NCBI RefSeq assembly: GCF_005768555.2
Contig: NZ_VCHX02000114.1
Location: 13,364-58,260 of the forward strand
DNA: 44,897 bases
Source of the DNA: Streptomyces sporangiiformans
Lineage (GTDB): Bacteria > Actinomycetota > Actinomycetes > Streptomycetales > Streptomycetaceae
Direction: 5' to 3'
The notes under the pieces were generated by a model. That model did no database searches, had not been told where the DNA came from, and worked only from the letters and a program-made list of their open reading frames with translations. Shown here one piece after another: positions 24,140 to 32,936 of this stretch (the first letter of the stretch is position 1; each line of letters starts with the position of its first letter). Position numbers and translations under genes: made by a program.

Positions 24140-25141
24140 TCAGAGGGCCTGTTTGTAGTAGATGGAATAGGTCCGGCCCCTCGGCGGGCCGGCCGCGAAA
24201 CCCAGGCACAGCCGAGGCTTGGCGATCCGCCTCAGGACTGCCAGACCCTCCGGCTCGCGCGCCTGCCGCAGTCGCGCGGGCCGGCCCAGCTGCTCCTGCA
24301 CGACACGTCCGGTGCGCACGTCGATGCAGTGGAGCCGGCCGTCACCGGCAGGGGAAGACGGGTGGTCGGGGTCGAGGGCGTGGCCGAGCATCTGGTACGC
24401 GTAGCCGTTGTGCAGGGCCATGCCCTGGAACGGCAGACCGAGTTCGGCGCCGGGCTGCGGGAAGTCGATCAGCACGTTGAACCGGCCCGCGGTGAAGTCG
24501 TCGAAGCGGTACAGCGCATAGCGCGGGGCGCCGGCCAACCGGTAGCGCAGCAGCATGCGGCGCCGGTACAGGTCGAGGGCCACGTTGTTGTTGGTCGTGC
24601 CCGGTTTGGGCCGGAAAACGGCGACGCTGCTGCTGCCGCTCCGTAGCACGGTGCCGGCGGCGTAGCGGAAGCGGACGATCGCGCGGCCGTAGCCCGAGGC
24701 CGGGTTGATGTCTCCTTCGGCCCACAGCCTGGGGGATCCGACGGGTCGTTCCTCCACGGCGATGGCGCCGCCGTGGCCGAAGCCCTTCAGGTACATGTGG
24801 TCGACGTGATCGCCGTTCATCGAGAGCCGGTTCAGGCACAGGTCGCCCTGGACCTTCCGCTCCGCGTGCGTGTACGTCCGTGACTCCCCGGGGAGACGGA
24901 TCCCGCCCTGCATCACCTGGAAGGCATAGATGTGGTGCCGCTGCTCGTCGAAGGCGAAGGACTGCATCACGGTCGTGTGGTGCAGCCGTTTCTCGTCGAT
25001 CCAGAGCGCGTTCGGCCCCGCCAGGTCGAACCGCTTGTCCACCGCGTACGCGGGCGGCGTGCCGGCCGACGCAGCCGTGAGAGCCGCCGCGCCGAGTCCG
25101 AGAAGCTCCCTGCGGCCGAGTCCTTGCCTGCGTTTCCCCAT
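24140..25141 (-). CDS. secreted TagC-like beta-propeller protein (Tat signal)
   Basis: A 333-aa protein with a twin-arginine signal (GRRELLGLGAAALTAASA, cleavage near AYA). The mature part is a beta-propeller of the group often annotated in Streptomyces as teichoic acid biosynthesis protein C. Landmarks are HTTVMQSFAFDEQRHHIYAFQVMQGG, GDLCLNRLSMNGDHVDHMYLKGFGHGG and NNNVALDLYRRRMLLRYR. Similar folds occur in phage tail receptor-binding proteins. It probably binds an envelope glycan; a catalytic role is unproven. The ATG at 25141 is preferred to one 11 codons upstream because the Tat motif then sits at the N-terminus. It converges with the amidohydrolase, 29 bases away. Confidence 0.8.
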   Translation of the reverse strand: MGKRRQGLGRRELLGLGAAALTAASAGTPPAYAVDKRFDLAGPNALWIDEKRLHHTTVMQSFAFDEQRHHIYAFQVMQGGIRLPGESRTYTHAERKVQGDLCLNRLSMNGDHVDHMYLKGFGHGGAIAVEERPVGSPRLWAEGDINPASGYGRAIVRFRYAAGTVLRSGSSSVAVFRPKPGTTNNNVALDLYRRRMLLRYRLAGAPRYALYRFDDFTAGRFNVLIDFPQPGAELGLPFQGMALHNGYAYQMLGHALDPDHPSSPAGDGRLHCIDVRTGRVVQEQLGRPARLRQAREPEGLAVLRRIAKPRLCLGFAAGPPRGRTYSIYYKQAL

Positions 25142-25395
25142 GAACCCCGTCCTTCGTCCCTCTCTGGGCGGCATCCCCGCACTATGAGGGCCGGGAGGGC
25201 GGTCGGGGCCGGGGACGCGGCGGCGGCAGGCCGCAGATTCATCCGTCCGTACGCGGCGCTCGCACTGGTCAGACCCGGTGCGCCGAGCCGCGTGAGGGCA
25301 GTTTCTCCACGGCCTCGATGAGACACCTCGGCCGAGCGCGCCCCCGGTCGGTCTTCAGCGCGCTGTCCTCCACCGCGTCCGTCACACCGGAGCCC

Positions 25396-26277
25396 TCAAT
25401 CGCCGGTCAACTGTGCTTCAGCCGCGGCGATTATCTCCGTCACCCGCAGGCCGAAGGCGGCGTCGCAGGGGTGCGGTCGGCCGGTGCGGGCTGAGGCGAG
25501 GAGAGCGTCGGCTGCCCGGGTGAGAGCCTGCACCGGTCCGTCGGAGGACGCGGGCAGGACGGTCGCGCCCGCCTTGCCTCGCAGTTCGACAGTGACGCCG
25601 GCGGCGGCCGGGGGAGCGGTGAGGCTGAGAGTCAGCGTGCTGGACGCCCCGCTGACGTGCTGAAGAACGAGGTGGACGGTGTCCTTCGGACCGCGCGCGG
25701 CGGCCGCCACGCGTTCGACGTCGCCGAGCACCGGCAGGAGCACGGACAGACCATGCGGGCCGACGTCCCAAAGGGCCCCTTTTTCGCGGCGCCATGGCGA
25801 CGCCGCGAACGGGCTGTCGCTGGTGAACACTGTGCCGAGCCACTCCGCGCGTGCGGTGAACCAGCCATCCATGGCAGCCTGTTCGGCGAGCCAGGCTTCG
25901 GTCGTGGCCTGGAAACGCGCGGTGAAGAAGACGACCGAGGCAACGTGGGACTCCTCGACCGCCTCGACCACCGCCCGCCCTTCCTCGACGCCCGCCGCGA
26001 GCGGCTTGTCGAGCAGCAGATGGCAGTGCGCCCGCGCGGCGCGTGCGGCGAGAGGGGCTTGAACGGCGGGCGGCAGGGCGATGGCGACCGCGTCCACCTC
26101 GGCCAGCAGGGCGTCGACGTCCTCGTACGCCCGCACTCCGTGCTCGTCGGCCAGGGCCTTGGCCGCGTCCGGGCGTCTGCCCCACACGCCCACGAAGTCC
26201 AGTTCACCGTGCCCGCTCAAGGCGGGGGCGTGAGCCATCGCGGCCCACGGTCCAGTACCGAGCAGTCCGATACGCAT
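25396..26277 (-). CDS. Gfo/Idh/MocA-family oxidoreductase
   Basis: A 293-aa NAD(P)-dependent oxidoreductase. The Rossmann motif is MRIGLLGTGPWAAMAHAPAL and the family EKP motif appears as LLDKPLAAG. The C-terminal half has the alpha/beta domain with GALWDVGPHGLSVLLPVLG, where the His is likely catalytic. Family members oxidise or reduce sugars, inositols and related polyols. GAGGAG precedes the ATG at 26277; the longer open frame upstream lacks coding character. Between this gene and the TagC-like gene are 254 bases in which I see nothing definite. It appears to be a single-gene unit and its substrate is unknown. Confidence 0.88.
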   Translation of the reverse strand: MRIGLLGTGPWAAMAHAPALSGHGELDFVGVWGRRPDAAKALADEHGVRAYEDVDALLAEVDAVAIALPPAVQAPLAARAARAHCHLLLDKPLAAGVEEGRAVVEAVEESHVASVVFFTARFQATTEAWLAEQAAMDGWFTARAEWLGTVFTSDSPFAASPWRREKGALWDVGPHGLSVLLPVLGDVERVAAAARGPKDTVHLVLQHVSGASSTLTLSLTAPPAAAGVTVELRGKAGATVLPASSDGPVQALTRAADALLASARTGRPHPCDAAFGLRVTEIIAAAEAQLTGD

Positions 26278-26451
26278 GCCGCCGCCCTCTCCTCGTGCCG
26301 ATCCCGTGCGGCGACCGATGCCGACTGCACTTCCGATGCCGACTGGCACACGGCCGCCCGTGTGCGGTGAGCCTTTCATGCAGGTCCCGGCGGTGAACAG
26401 CCACCCGACGCGCCGGAACCGAGGCGGGCGGCAGGCGTCGGCACGCACAAA

Positions 26452-26482
26452 TGCCAGGGACGCCGTTCGGGCGGCCCTGGCA
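26452..26482 (-). terminator. stem-loop terminator of the TerD-like gene
   Basis: TGCCAGGG (26452-26459) pairs with CCCTGGCA (26475-26482). An inner CGCC/GGCG stem extends the helix across one mismatch. On the minus strand it is followed by TTTGTG. It lies 94 bases after the TerD-like stop. The rest of the 299-base gap (26278-26576) holds only a duplicated CCGATGCCGACTG (26315 and 26333). Confidence 0.7.
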
Positions 26483-26576
26483 CACATGTTGGGGGGCGAG
26501 GAAAGCGAAAGGACTAGTTTCAGAGAGGAATGAGAAGGAAGTCCCTTCATGGCCTCGCCGCGGTCAACGCTACCAG

Positions 26577-28748
26577 TCAGGCGGGGATCAGGTCGCGCAG
26601 ATTTTCCGGGGTGAAGACCCGGGAGTCGGGGTGCAGGCCGTCGGGGCGTTCCAGACCGATGAAGGTGACGGGGCCGTCCGGGACCGTCTTGCCGTCCCAC
26701 AGCGTCATGGTCGTGGCGTCGTCGGCTGTCAGGTGGGTGAGGTACCGGACCGTGAGCTGGTCACGCGCGACGATGCCGCGCAGAAGCGTCGCGACCGACA
26801 AGCGGTTGCCCTCGACCTGGTTGGCCGACAGATGGCCCTTGAGGTAGAGGTGCAGCCACTTGGCGCGCCAGCGGCCGTCGCTGCCGCGCATGAACGCGAG
26901 CGGCAGTGCGACCCTCCCCGGGCCGCGCAGTTCCGACTTCATGCGCACGGTACGCGGTTCGAACGGGCGGCCCTGCTGCTCGGTGTCCCGCAGCATGAAC
27001 CCGAAGAACGACTCCTCGACCTCCTCGAAGCCCTCCCCCGAGAAGATGTTGACCTGCGGGACGATGAAGGTGCCGCGGGCCGCGCCCAGGCGCAGGTTGA
27101 TGAACTCCGAAGCGCCGTCGGGTGCATCGGTGATGTCGCCCGAGTGCTCGCCCTCGAGGTCGCTGAGGGCGGTGTACGACAGCCAGGTGACGGTCGCGTA
27201 GTCGGCGTCCAGCAGCAGCGCCGACAGGTCGTAGTCAGTGGTGCGTTCCGTCTGCTTCCAGTACACGAAGAAGCGCAGCAGCTCGCCGTCGACCGGGGAG
27301 ACAGAGCCGCGGGGCAGTACACCGAGGCCGGACGCGGTCGCCTTGCCGCTGAGCGGAAGCGCGACGTCGAGGACGTCGGGGTCGATCAACAGATGGCCCG
27401 GCGCGGGGAGGCGGCGGCGTATCTCGGCGTCGAGAGCGGTGATCAGGCGCTCGCGCTCCGGCGGCAGTACGGGCGGGCGATCGTCGGAGGTGACCCAGGC
27501 ACGGCCGAGGCGGTTGACGAAGACGCGGCGCTCGCCGGTTTCCTCGGCGCGATTGTGCAGGTGCTCGCGGACCGACAGCACGACCCGACCGGAGACCATC
27601 GGGGCAACGTGTTCGGCGGCGGCCACAACGGCGTCGCGCTCGTCCTGGGTGAGGGCGAGACGCAGCAGCCGGTCCAGCGAGCGGAACAGCTTGCCCGGGG
27701 CGGACTTGAGCAGCTCCGCCGCTCCGTTGACGTCGTTCATGCCGAGCAGTTCCTCGACACGGCTGTCGAAGGACCGCGCCTTCTTCTCGCCCCGGGCGAC
27801 GGCGAACACGTCGGCGGCGTGCGGCCAGAGCGGGTACTCATGCGGATGGAGGCGCTCGCCGAGGCGTTTGAAGGCCTCGCGATGCGCGTTGACGTCGGCG
27901 AGCTTGGCGGGTGCGGCGCCGACGACGGCGTCGAGACCCGCGAGCAGGGCGCGGCGGACCGGCCGGGACAGCTTTCGGAACCGAGTCGGTTCCAGCAGGG
28001 TGACGTCGCCGTCCGATACGACGCAGGCCAGGCGGAGCACATCGGTGACGGTGTCCAGCAGAAGCTCCGCGCCGACGTTCAGGCGGGCATGGTTGATGAC
28101 GGCGCGGTTCTCGCGGACCGGGATCGTCTCCGGCTGCGGGCCGTTCACCTGGTGCTCGGCGAGCGCCTTCAGGTCGCGCAGGTCGTCATCGCTCAGCGGT
28201 GTGGTGCTCCCGGCCAGGGCCAGGTACAGAGCGGTGACCTCGTCGTCCAGGTCGCCGCCCGCGTGCAGAACCGTCATGCGGTCGCCCGCCGCGGCGATCA
28301 GCTCGTCGTGGGCGGCGAGCATCTCGGCATAGGTGTGCCGGTAGTTGCCGTACGACGGGAGGGTGAGCAGATCCAGTACACCGCTCCGCAGTTGGGCAAG
28401 TGTGCCGGCGCGCGAGGCGTCGTCGGTGAGCGCCTCGGCGACGCATCGCATCCAGAAGTCGAACGTGTCGGGCACGTTGGCCGGGAAGTCGATGAAGTAG
28501 ACGTTGTGCTGGACGTGGTCGCCGACCATCTCGCGGACGGTGCTCAACGTGCGCCGGGCAGTGGCGACCACGGTGCCCTCGGACAACCCCGACAGGTGCT
28601 CCAGCAGGTCCGCCGAGAGTTTGAAGCCGACGGACATCAGCGCGTCGTCGAACTGTCGCGCCGCGACGTCGCCCTCCCCGGTGGGTCCCGTGGGGGAGGG
28701 GAGTCGGTGGGTATGCCGGATGACCAGCGGTTCGAAGCTGTGTCCCAT
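26577..28748 (-). CDS. large uncharacterised protein with C-terminal TerD-like domain
   Basis: A 723-aa cytoplasmic protein. The last 200 residues resemble TerD/CABP Ca2+-binding domains of tellurite/stress operons: YDLSALLLDADYATVTWLSY, GEHSGDITDAPDGASEFINL and FIVPQVNIFSGEGFEEVEES, with an acidic loop where TerD binds calcium. The first 500 residues are mostly helical, without recognised motifs. Overall it recalls the actinobacterial/myxobacterial family named after SCO0854 and MXAN_6230, recalled rather than searched. The start at 28748 (MGHSFEPLVIRHTHRLP) is chosen because upstream residues look non-coding; the ribosome site is weak. It is transcribed alone and ends at a terminator hairpin. 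Its function is unknown, possibly membrane or stress related. Confidence 0.72.
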   Translation of the reverse strand: MGHSFEPLVIRHTHRLPSPTGPTGEGDVAARQFDDALMSVGFKLSADLLEHLSGLSEGTVVATARRTLSTVREMVGDHVQHNVYFIDFPANVPDTFDFWMRCVAEALTDDASRAGTLAQLRSGVLDLLTLPSYGNYRHTYAEMLAAHDELIAAAGDRMTVLHAGGDLDDEVTALYLALAGSTTPLSDDDLRDLKALAEHQVNGPQPETIPVRENRAVINHARLNVGAELLLDTVTDVLRLACVVSDGDVTLLEPTRFRKLSRPVRRALLAGLDAVVGAAPAKLADVNAHREAFKRLGERLHPHEYPLWPHAADVFAVARGEKKARSFDSRVEELLGMNDVNGAAELLKSAPGKLFRSLDRLLRLALTQDERDAVVAAAEHVAPMVSGRVVLSVREHLHNRAEETGERRVFVNRLGRAWVTSDDRPPVLPPERERLITALDAEIRRRLPAPGHLLIDPDVLDVALPLSGKATASGLGVLPRGSVSPVDGELLRFFVYWKQTERTTDYDLSALLLDADYATVTWLSYTALSDLEGEHSGDITDAPDGASEFINLRLGAARGTFIVPQVNIFSGEGFEEVEESFFGFMLRDTEQQGRPFEPRTVRMKSELRGPGRVALPLAFMRGSDGRWRAKWLHLYLKGHLSANQVEGNRLSVATLLRGIVARDQLTVRYLTHLTADDATTMTLWDGKTVPDGPVTFIGLERPDGLHPDSRVFTPENLRDLIPA

Positions 28749-28885
28749 TCGGAGATGATCCCAGAGCCGCGTGAGCCGGCGCATTCGGGTTTTGGGTGAC
28801 GGTCCGGCAAGGCCGGGCAGCCGGGTCACGAGCGAGCCCAACGCGCCTACGTATGCGGAGTGTTGGGCTGCCCTCGCTTAACAGT

Positions 28886-29917
28886 TCACGGCGTGACAGG
28901 CCGTTCCGGCCGCAGCCGCGTGCCCGGCAGTGGGGTCAGCGCGTCGCTGCCGTCCAGGACGGCCTCGATGTTGCGCGCGGCGAGATCGACCATCGCCGCA
29001 CGCGTCGCCTCCGTGGCCGATCCCACATGCGGCAGCACCACCAGACGGGGCTCGGCGAACAAGGGGTCCGCCGGGTCCGTACGGGGCTCGTCGATCATCA
29101 CGTCGAGGCCCGCCGAGTGCAGCCGTCCGCCGCGCAGCGCCGAGAGCAGCGCCTCCTCGTCGACGACGCCACCCCGCCCGGTGTTGACGAGGGTTGCCGT
29201 GGGCCGCATGCGGGCGAGTTCCGCGGCGCCGATCAGTCCGGCCGTCTCGGCGGTCAGCGGGGTGTGGACGGACACGATGTCGCTGGTCTGCAACAGCTCG
29301 TCGAAGGAGACCCAGCGGGACAGTTCGTCGTCCTCCTTGCGCCGCGGGTGATGGTGCTGCACCCGCATCCCGAACCCGGTCGCACGGCGGGCCAGGGCCC
29401 GGGCGATCTGCCCGTAGCCGATGAGCCCGAGGGTCGCTCCGTGCACGTCCAGGCCGAGGAAGGCGTCCATGCGGAAGGCGCCCCATTCGCCGCGCCGCAT
29501 GGCGTCCACGCCGGCCCCGAGGCGGCGGCGTGCCATGAGGATCAGCGCCATCGCCACGTCCGCGGTGGTGTCTGCCAGCACGTCGGGCGTGTGGGTGATG
29601 ACGACGCCGCGCGCCGCAGCCGCGTCCAGGTCGACGCCGTCGTAGCCCATCGACGCCAGGGCAACGACACGCAGTCCCGGTCCGGCTGCGTCGAGCAGCG
29701 CGGAGTCGACGCGGTCGGAGCCGAGGACGAGCAGCGCCTCGCAGCCATGGGCCAGCCGCGCCAGCTCGGCGGGAGTGGGCGGTGCCGTCCCCTCCCACAT
29801 GGTGACGTCGTAGTGGGAGGCGAGGCGCTTGACGCCGGCTCCTGGCAGCCCGGCACGGCTGACTGCCACGCGAGGGCGTGGCGTGGCTGTACCGGATGTC
29901 ATGGACGTACCGGTCAT
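28886..29917 (-). CDS. D-isomer-specific 2-hydroxyacid dehydrogenase (2-ketogluconate/glyoxylate reductase type)
   Basis: A 343-aa NAD(P)-dependent reductase of 2-oxoacids. The nucleotide motif is LGLIGYGQIARALARRATGFG. Catalytic residues are the Arg in LVNTGRGGVVDEEAL, the Glu in GLDVMIDEP and the His in VVLPHVGSAT. In a cluster with idonate and gluconate dehydrogenases it most likely reduces 2-ketogluconate or 2,5-diketogluconate; hydroxypyruvate/glyoxylate is the alternative. ATG 29917 has GGAAG upstream. A TTG at 29989 overlapping the preceding stop would add 24 residues but lacks a ribosome site. It is the last gene of a four-gene minus-strand operon. Confidence 0.9.
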   Translation of the reverse strand: MTGTSMTSGTATPRPRVAVSRAGLPGAGVKRLASHYDVTMWEGTAPPTPAELARLAHGCEALLVLGSDRVDSALLDAAGPGLRVVALASMGYDGVDLDAAAARGVVITHTPDVLADTTADVAMALILMARRRLGAGVDAMRRGEWGAFRMDAFLGLDVHGATLGLIGYGQIARALARRATGFGMRVQHHHPRRKEDDELSRWVSFDELLQTSDIVSVHTPLTAETAGLIGAAELARMRPTATLVNTGRGGVVDEEALLSALRGGRLHSAGLDVMIDEPRTDPADPLFAEPRLVVLPHVGSATEATRAAMVDLAARNIEAVLDGSDALTPLPGTRLRPERPVTP

Positions 29918-29985
29918 GATGAACTTCCGATCACGAGGAACTCCGTTTCCTGACAGGGGATTTCGCACAGTCGGCGTCAAGGACG

Positions 29986-31041
29986 TCAAGCCGTCGCCGG
30001 ATCGGCGAAGTCGAGCAGCACCTTGCAGGAGCGAGCCGGTTCGGCCGCCAGCCGGAAGGCCTCGTCCGTACGGGACACCGGCAGTACGGAGCTGATCACC
30101 GGATCTGCCGGCAGGCGGCCGTCGGACAGTGCCCGCAGCACCTCGCCGAGTTCGGTGTCGAACCGGAAGGATCCGACCAGCCGCAGTTCCCGCGTGATGA
30201 CGGCGTTGGCCGCGACCGGGGTGTCGCCGGGCGGCAGCAGGCCCAGCCCCACCACGAGCCCGCCCCGGTCGACCCCGTACACACAGGTGCGCAGTCCCGC
30301 CGGATTGCCCGATGACTCGATGGCGAGGTCAGCGGCCAGACCGTCCAGTCCGTCCGGCTCGGATCCGACCCGTACCACCGATGTGGCGCCCACCGCCCTG
30401 GCGACGGCCAGTGGCTCCTCGTGGACGTCGGTCACGGTGATCTCACCGGCTCCGGCGGCCCGCAGCGCCGCGACGACCAGACAGCCGATGGGGCCCGCGC
30501 CCGTGACCAGGACCCGTTTCCCCCGTACGTCGCCGGCCTGGCGTACCGCGTGCCAGGCGACCGACGCCGGCTCGGCGAGCGCGGCCAGCCGCAGGTCCAG
30601 ACCCTCGGGCAGGGGCAGCACCCGCTCGGCGGGCACCACCAGCACATCGGCGAGGCCGCCCTGTACGTGTGGATCGCGGGCCGCGCTGCCGAGGTAACCG
30701 GCGTCCAAGCAGGTGTTGCGTCTGCCGGCACCGCACTGCCGGCAGGTGCCGCACGAGGCCAGCGGGTGCACGGCCACCGGCGTTCCCAGCGGCAGCGCCT
30801 GGGTGCCGGGTCCCGCCTGGCGTACGTGACCGACGATCTCGTGGCCCAGGACGAGGGGTTCGCGCAGCCGGAACTCGCCAACCGCACCGTGCCGCCAGTA
30901 GTGCAGGTCAGATCCACAGATGCCGCCGTAGCGGACCTCGACCGCCACTTCGCCGGGGCCCGGTACGGGAACCTCGCGCTGTTCCACGCGCAGATCGCCC
31001 GCCCCGTGCGCCACGACCGCTCGTATGCTGCTCATGTTCAC
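29986..31041 (-). CDS. idnD: L-idonate 5-dehydrogenase-like zinc alcohol dehydrogenase
   Basis: A 351-aa medium-chain dehydrogenase. The catalytic zinc site is GGICGSDLHYWRHG with LVLGHEIVGHV. The structural zinc Cys set is SCGTCRQCGAGRRNTC. The NAD fold has VLVTGAGPIGCLVVAALRAAG with an acidic residue after beta-2 (TVTDVHEE), favouring NAD. The pattern fits sorbitol/L-idonate 5-dehydrogenase, which oxidises L-idonate to 5-ketogluconate. Adjacent gluconate 5-dehydrogenase, transporter and kinase genes support that. GTG 31041 has GAGGG upstream; ATG 31035 is also possible. It lies 12 bases after the gluconate 5-dehydrogenase gene. Confidence 0.88.
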   Translation of the reverse strand: MNMSSIRAVVAHGAGDLRVEQREVPVPGPGEVAVEVRYGGICGSDLHYWRHGAVGEFRLREPLVLGHEIVGHVRQAGPGTQALPLGTPVAVHPLASCGTCRQCGAGRRNTCLDAGYLGSAARDPHVQGGLADVLVVPAERVLPLPEGLDLRLAALAEPASVAWHAVRQAGDVRGKRVLVTGAGPIGCLVVAALRAAGAGEITVTDVHEEPLAVARAVGATSVVRVGSEPDGLDGLAADLAIESSGNPAGLRTCVYGVDRGGLVVGLGLLPPGDTPVAANAVITRELRLVGSFRFDTELGEVLRALSDGRLPADPVISSVLPVSRTDEAFRLAAEPARSCKVLLDFADPATA

Positions 31042-31053
31042 GGTCCGTCCCTC

Positions 31054-31875
31054 TCAGATGACCGAGGTCAGGCCACCGTCGACGGCGATCACCTGGCCAT
31101 TGACGAAGTCGGACGCCGGTGCGGCGAGCCACACCAGTGTGCCGACGAGATCTTCGACGGCTGCCCAGCGCCCGGCCGGTGTGCGCCCCCGGATCCAGGA
31201 GTCGAAGGCGGGATCGTCCACAAGGGAACGGGTGAGCTCGGTGATCACATAGCCCGGAGCGAGTCCATTGACCGTGACCCCCGATCCGGCCCACTCCGCG
31301 CACATGCCCCGGGTCAGCATCGCCAGGCCTCCCTTGGAGGCGGCGTAGGCGGCGATGCCGGGGCGGGCCAGCCAGGTCTGCACGGAGCAGATGTTGACGA
31401 TCTTTCCGCGGCCGCGTTCCACCATGCCCGCGGCCACGGCGCGCCCGACGAGGAAGGCGCTGGTGAGATTGGTGTGAAGCACCTGCTCGAAGGTGTCCGC
31501 GGGCACCTGGAGCAGCGGCTCGCGGTGCTGTACGCCCGTGTTGTTGACGAGTATGTCCAGCGTGCCGATCCGGTCCTCGATCTCCCGCACCGCGTCCTGT
31601 ACGGCGGCCTCGTCGGTGACGTCGAACGCGACGCTGTGCGCCTTGGTGCCTGTGCACTCCTCCAGGGCCTCGCGGGCGCTCTCCAGAGCTTCCGCGTTTC
31701 GGCCGTTGAGTATCACTTCGGCCCCGGCCTCGGCCAGACCGATGGCGAGGGCCAGTCCGATGCCCTTGCTCGACCCCGTCACCAGGGCTCGATGGCCGGA
31801 CAGGTCGAACAGCGCGGGGCCTTTCGCGACCGAGCCCTCGCGCCCCCGCGTGACCGACGCTTCGGTACCCGTCAC
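31054..31875 (-). CDS. idnO: gluconate 5-dehydrogenase-like SDR
   Basis: A 273-aa short-chain dehydrogenase. The cofactor motif is ALVTGSSKGIGLALAIGLAEAG with NGRN after beta-2, suggesting NADP. NNTGVQHR and catalytic YAASKGG are present, and APGYVITELTRSLVDDPAF...RTPAGRW matches IdnO/Gno proteins. These interconvert 5-ketogluconate and D-gluconate. The GTG start overlaps the preceding stop as GTGA. The first 20 residues before LFDLSGHRALVTG exceed the usual length, so the true start may be downstream. Together with the idonate dehydrogenase it converts L-idonate to gluconate, which the FGGY kinase nearby could phosphorylate. Confidence 0.88.
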   Translation of the reverse strand: MTGTEASVTRGREGSVAKGPALFDLSGHRALVTGSSKGIGLALAIGLAEAGAEVILNGRNAEALESAREALEECTGTKAHSVAFDVTDEAAVQDAVREIEDRIGTLDILVNNTGVQHREPLLQVPADTFEQVLHTNLTSAFLVGRAVAAGMVERGRGKIVNICSVQTWLARPGIAAYAASKGGLAMLTRGMCAEWAGSGVTVNGLAPGYVITELTRSLVDDPAFDSWIRGRTPAGRWAAVEDLVGTLVWLAAPASDFVNGQVIAVDGGLTSVI

Positions 31876-32756
31876 GACCGTACCCCCAAGGGCTCGTAGT
31901 GGTGCATCAGCGCGGCGTTGTCGGCGTCGCCGTGACCCGCGGCGGCCACCCAGCGGTGCAGTTCCGAGACTGTGGTGGCCACCGGCAGCGGTACTCCGAC
32001 GGAGCGTGCGTAGTCGCGGGCGGCCTCCAGGTCCTTGACCATGTTGCTGACCCGTCCGGTCGGGGTGAGATCGACCTCGCCGAACTTCACGAAGAACTCC
32101 TGCAGCAGAGCGGAGTCCGCCCTGCCACCGGTCAGCGCGGTGAGGACCTGTCGCGGCGACAACCCGGCCGCGCGCACCAGGGCCGCGGCTTCGGCGAGCG
32201 CGGCGAACTGGCAGCCGACCAGCACCTGGTTGACCGACTTCACCAGCTGCCCGGACCCGGCGGGACCGAGGTGGGTCAACCGGGTCGCCAGGGCGCCCAG
32301 TACGGGCAGCGCCCGCTCCACATGCTCGTCGTCACCGCCGAGCATCAGGGTCAACTCGCCCCGCTCGGCTCCCGGAGCCCCGCCCGACAGCGGCGCGTCG
32401 ACCCAGCCGGCGCCCCGTTTCGCGGCGCGCTCGGCGAATTCACGGGTGCGGCCGGGATCGATGCTCGACATGTCGATGACGAGCACACCATCGGGTGCGG
32501 TGCTGAGTACTCCCTCCGGGCCGAAGACCGCCTGTTCCACGATGTCGGCGGTGTTGAGGGACAGGATCACCGTGGACGCCGCGCCCAGATGCGCGGCGGA
32601 CTCAGCGGTGGCCGCCCCTTCCCGGGCGAGTTCCGCCATCACGTCCCGTCGGATGTCGTAGACCCGCACGGCGCGCTCGCGCCGCAACAGTCGGCGGGCG
32701 ATGGCCGAGCCCATGACACCGAGCCCGGCGATCCCCACCTCCGTATGCTCTGACAC
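31872..32756 (-). CDS. 3-hydroxyisobutyrate/6-phosphogluconate-dehydrogenase-family oxidoreductase
   Basis: A 294-aa beta-hydroxyacid dehydrogenase. The Rossmann motif is VGIAGLGVMGSAIARRLL, the substrate loop is DAPLSGGAPGAERGELTLMLGG, and the catalytic Lys is in GSGQLVKSVNQVLVG. The length fits tartronate-semialdehyde reductase, 3-hydroxyisobutyrate dehydrogenase and their relatives, not full 6-phosphogluconate dehydrogenase. GTG 32756 has a very good site (GGGAGG, five bases away). It is the first gene of the operon facing the transporter across a palindromic operator. Its substrate is probably a sugar-acid-derived semialdehyde or hydroxyacid. Confidence 0.88.
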   Translation of the reverse strand: MSEHTEVGIAGLGVMGSAIARRLLRRERAVRVYDIRRDVMAELAREGAATAESAAHLGAASTVILSLNTADIVEQAVFGPEGVLSTAPDGVLVIDMSSIDPGRTREFAERAAKRGAGWVDAPLSGGAPGAERGELTLMLGGDDEHVERALPVLGALATRLTHLGPAGSGQLVKSVNQVLVGCQFAALAEAAALVRAAGLSPRQVLTALTGGRADSALLQEFFVKFGEVDLTPTGRVSNMVKDLEAARDYARSVGVPLPVATTVSELHRWVAAAGHGDADNAALMHHYEPLGVRS

Positions 32757-32777
32757 TAAAGCCTCCCGAACTAAATG

Positions 32778-32792
32778 CTGTTCGCCGAACAG
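32778..32792. promoter_or_regulatory. perfect 15-bp operator palindrome of the idonate/gluconate locus
   Basis: CTGTTCGCCGAACAG is a perfect inverted repeat (CTGTTCG, central C, CGAACAG), 21 bases upstream of the reductase start in the 180-base divergent gap. The GTTCG/CGAAC half-sites resemble IclR-family sites. A second perfect palindrome, CAACATGTTG, lies at 32841-32850, nearer the transporter. One regulator could control both directions; none is encoded in the window. Confidence 0.7.
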
Positions 32793-32936
32793 AATATTGG
32801 CCGTCAGTGGCGAATGTGGCAAGCCTTCGCCTCATCTGTTCAACATGTTGGCTTACGTGTCGCATGCTGTTACGGTCCAGGGCGTCCCCAGGTGTACGGC
32901 GTGTTTCAGCGTCCGTGAGACGGAAGGCGGCATCCC

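Noticed and set aside
26451..28799. 782-codon plus-strand open frame
   Set aside because: Antisense shadow of the TerD-like gene, which carries recognisable domain motifs on the other strand.
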